The notes beneath the pieces were generated by a model, which worked only from the letters and a program-made list of their open reading frames with translations, searched no databases and was not told where the DNA came from. A program made the position numbers and the translations under genes. From Pelagibacteraceae bacterium TMED13 (GTDB taxonomy: Bacteria; Pseudomonadota; Alphaproteobacteria; Methylaequorales; Methylaequoraceae), in the NCBI GenBank assembly GCA_002167825.1, contig NHBS01000022.1:3690-10659 (forward strand): a stretch of DNA of 6,970 nucleotides. The letters run 5' to 3'. This document shows positions 6,550 through 6,970 of this stretch, piece by piece (position 1 is the first letter of the stretch; every line of letters starts with the position of its first letter).

Positions 6550-6970
6550 TTTTTAGCTTTAGTTCTTTTGTTATAAATTTATCCGTAAAATCCAACATCT
6601 TTAATTTTTCTTTAAAATAATGAGGTAATTCACAATTAAAAAATTTCTGCTTACCATCAATATCATCAAATTTTATAGAGTATGAGTGTAAATAAAGATT
6701 ATTAAATTTTGATGATTCTTTTAATTTTTTATTATATTTACTATCACCTAAAATGGGATGACCAATTTCAAAAAAATGTTTCCTAATCTGATGTTTTCTT
6801 CCTGTTAAAATTTTAACAAGTAATATAGACTCATCATTCTTTGAGTGTATAACTCTATACTCCGTTTCAGAATGATATGTTTTTTCGTTGTAAGTTAATG
6901 GGATCTTAATTTTCCCTTGTTTACTCTCGAGCATACCATGAACAATAGTGATATAAATTTTTTCAATTTT
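6539..6970 (-). CDS. rluC: RluA-family 23S rRNA pseudouridine synthase, 5' end beyond window
   Basis: The C-terminal 143 residues of an RluA-family pseudouridine synthase, which isomerises specific uridines of 23S rRNA. The frame stays open to position 6970 (KIEKIYITIVHGML...). The ATG at 6934 is therefore internal; the start, and with it the catalytic Asp motif HRLDxxTSG, lies outside the window. Visible hallmarks are KIYITIVHG, the LTGRKHQIRKHF motif (TGRxHQIRxH in the family) and GHPILGDSKY, followed by the family's C-terminal LHSYSIKF and ELPHYF strands. RluC or RluD cannot be separated strictly on this part; I prefer RluC because alphaproteobacteria commonly place an rluC-like gene just before atp12, often with a HAD hydrolase gene between them. 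That hydrolase is absent here and the two genes overlap by 11 bp, which fits genome compaction. Confidence 0.85.
   Translation of the reverse strand, partial: KIEKIYITIVHGMLESKQGKIKIPLTYNEKTYHSETEYRVIHSKNDESILLVKILTGRKHQIRKHFFEIGHPILGDSKYNKKLKESSKFNNLYLHSYSIKFDDIDGKQKFFNCELPHYFKEKLKMLDFTDKFITKELKLKNEL

Noticed and set aside
6539..6934. A complete 131-codon gene starting at the ATG at 6934
   Set aside because: The same frame continues upstream to the window edge with family-conserved residues (KIYITIVHG), so the ATG is internal and the gene is partial.
1..6970. CRISPR array, toxin-antitoxin pair, restriction or defence genes near the integrase
   Set aside because: No regularly spaced repeats were seen, and the only genes beside the integrase are the tRNA, a lipoprotein and a peroxidase, so there is no sign of a defence cargo within the window.

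Overview
This window is very AT-rich and gene-dense, and it looks like a streamlined, probably free-living marine-type alphaproteobacterium (SAR11- or HIMB59-like is my guess, not proven). The best pointer is an ATP12-family F1-ATPase assembly chaperone, a family essentially limited to Alphaproteobacteria and mitochondria. It sits beside an RluA-family pseudouridine synthase and the two subunits of propionyl-CoA carboxylase. Intergenic gaps are tiny, genes overlap, and Shine-Dalgarno signals are weak or absent.

Layout. Positions 1-482 (minus strand) hold a secreted glutathione peroxidase whose C-terminus lies beyond the window. A 55-bp divergent promoter region separates it from a small lipoprotein of unknown function (538-957, plus strand). 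Everything from 994 to 6970 is on the minus strand. In transcription order it reads: partial rluC-like gene, atp12, pccB, pccA, tRNA-Leu(GAG) with an encoded CCA, then a tyrosine-recombinase-like integrase gene.

How it fits together. PccB (carboxyltransferase) and PccA (biotin carboxylase plus biotin carrier) together make D-methylmalonyl-CoA from propionyl-CoA. The gaps between all the minus-strand genes are 25 bp or less, or the genes overlap, so they may be one transcription unit with the tRNA embedded in it. The tRNA begins 4 nt after the pccA stop codon. The integrase ATG lies 6 nt after the tRNA CCA. Maturation of the tRNA would therefore cut the transcript into a pcc mRNA and a nearly leaderless integrase mRNA.

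The most interesting element is the integrase. It is an uninterrupted 410-codon gene with a recognisable DUF6538-like N-terminus, core-binding domain and catalytic-domain framework. The positions of the catalytic Arg (box I), the HxxR motif (box II) and the LGH histidine appear to be Ser, Lys-rich and Leu respectively. It is either a degenerate but still open gene or a domesticated DNA-binding relic of an integrated element at tRNA-Leu. No second copy of the tRNA 3' end (attR) is visible, so the extent of any integrated element cannot be set from this window.
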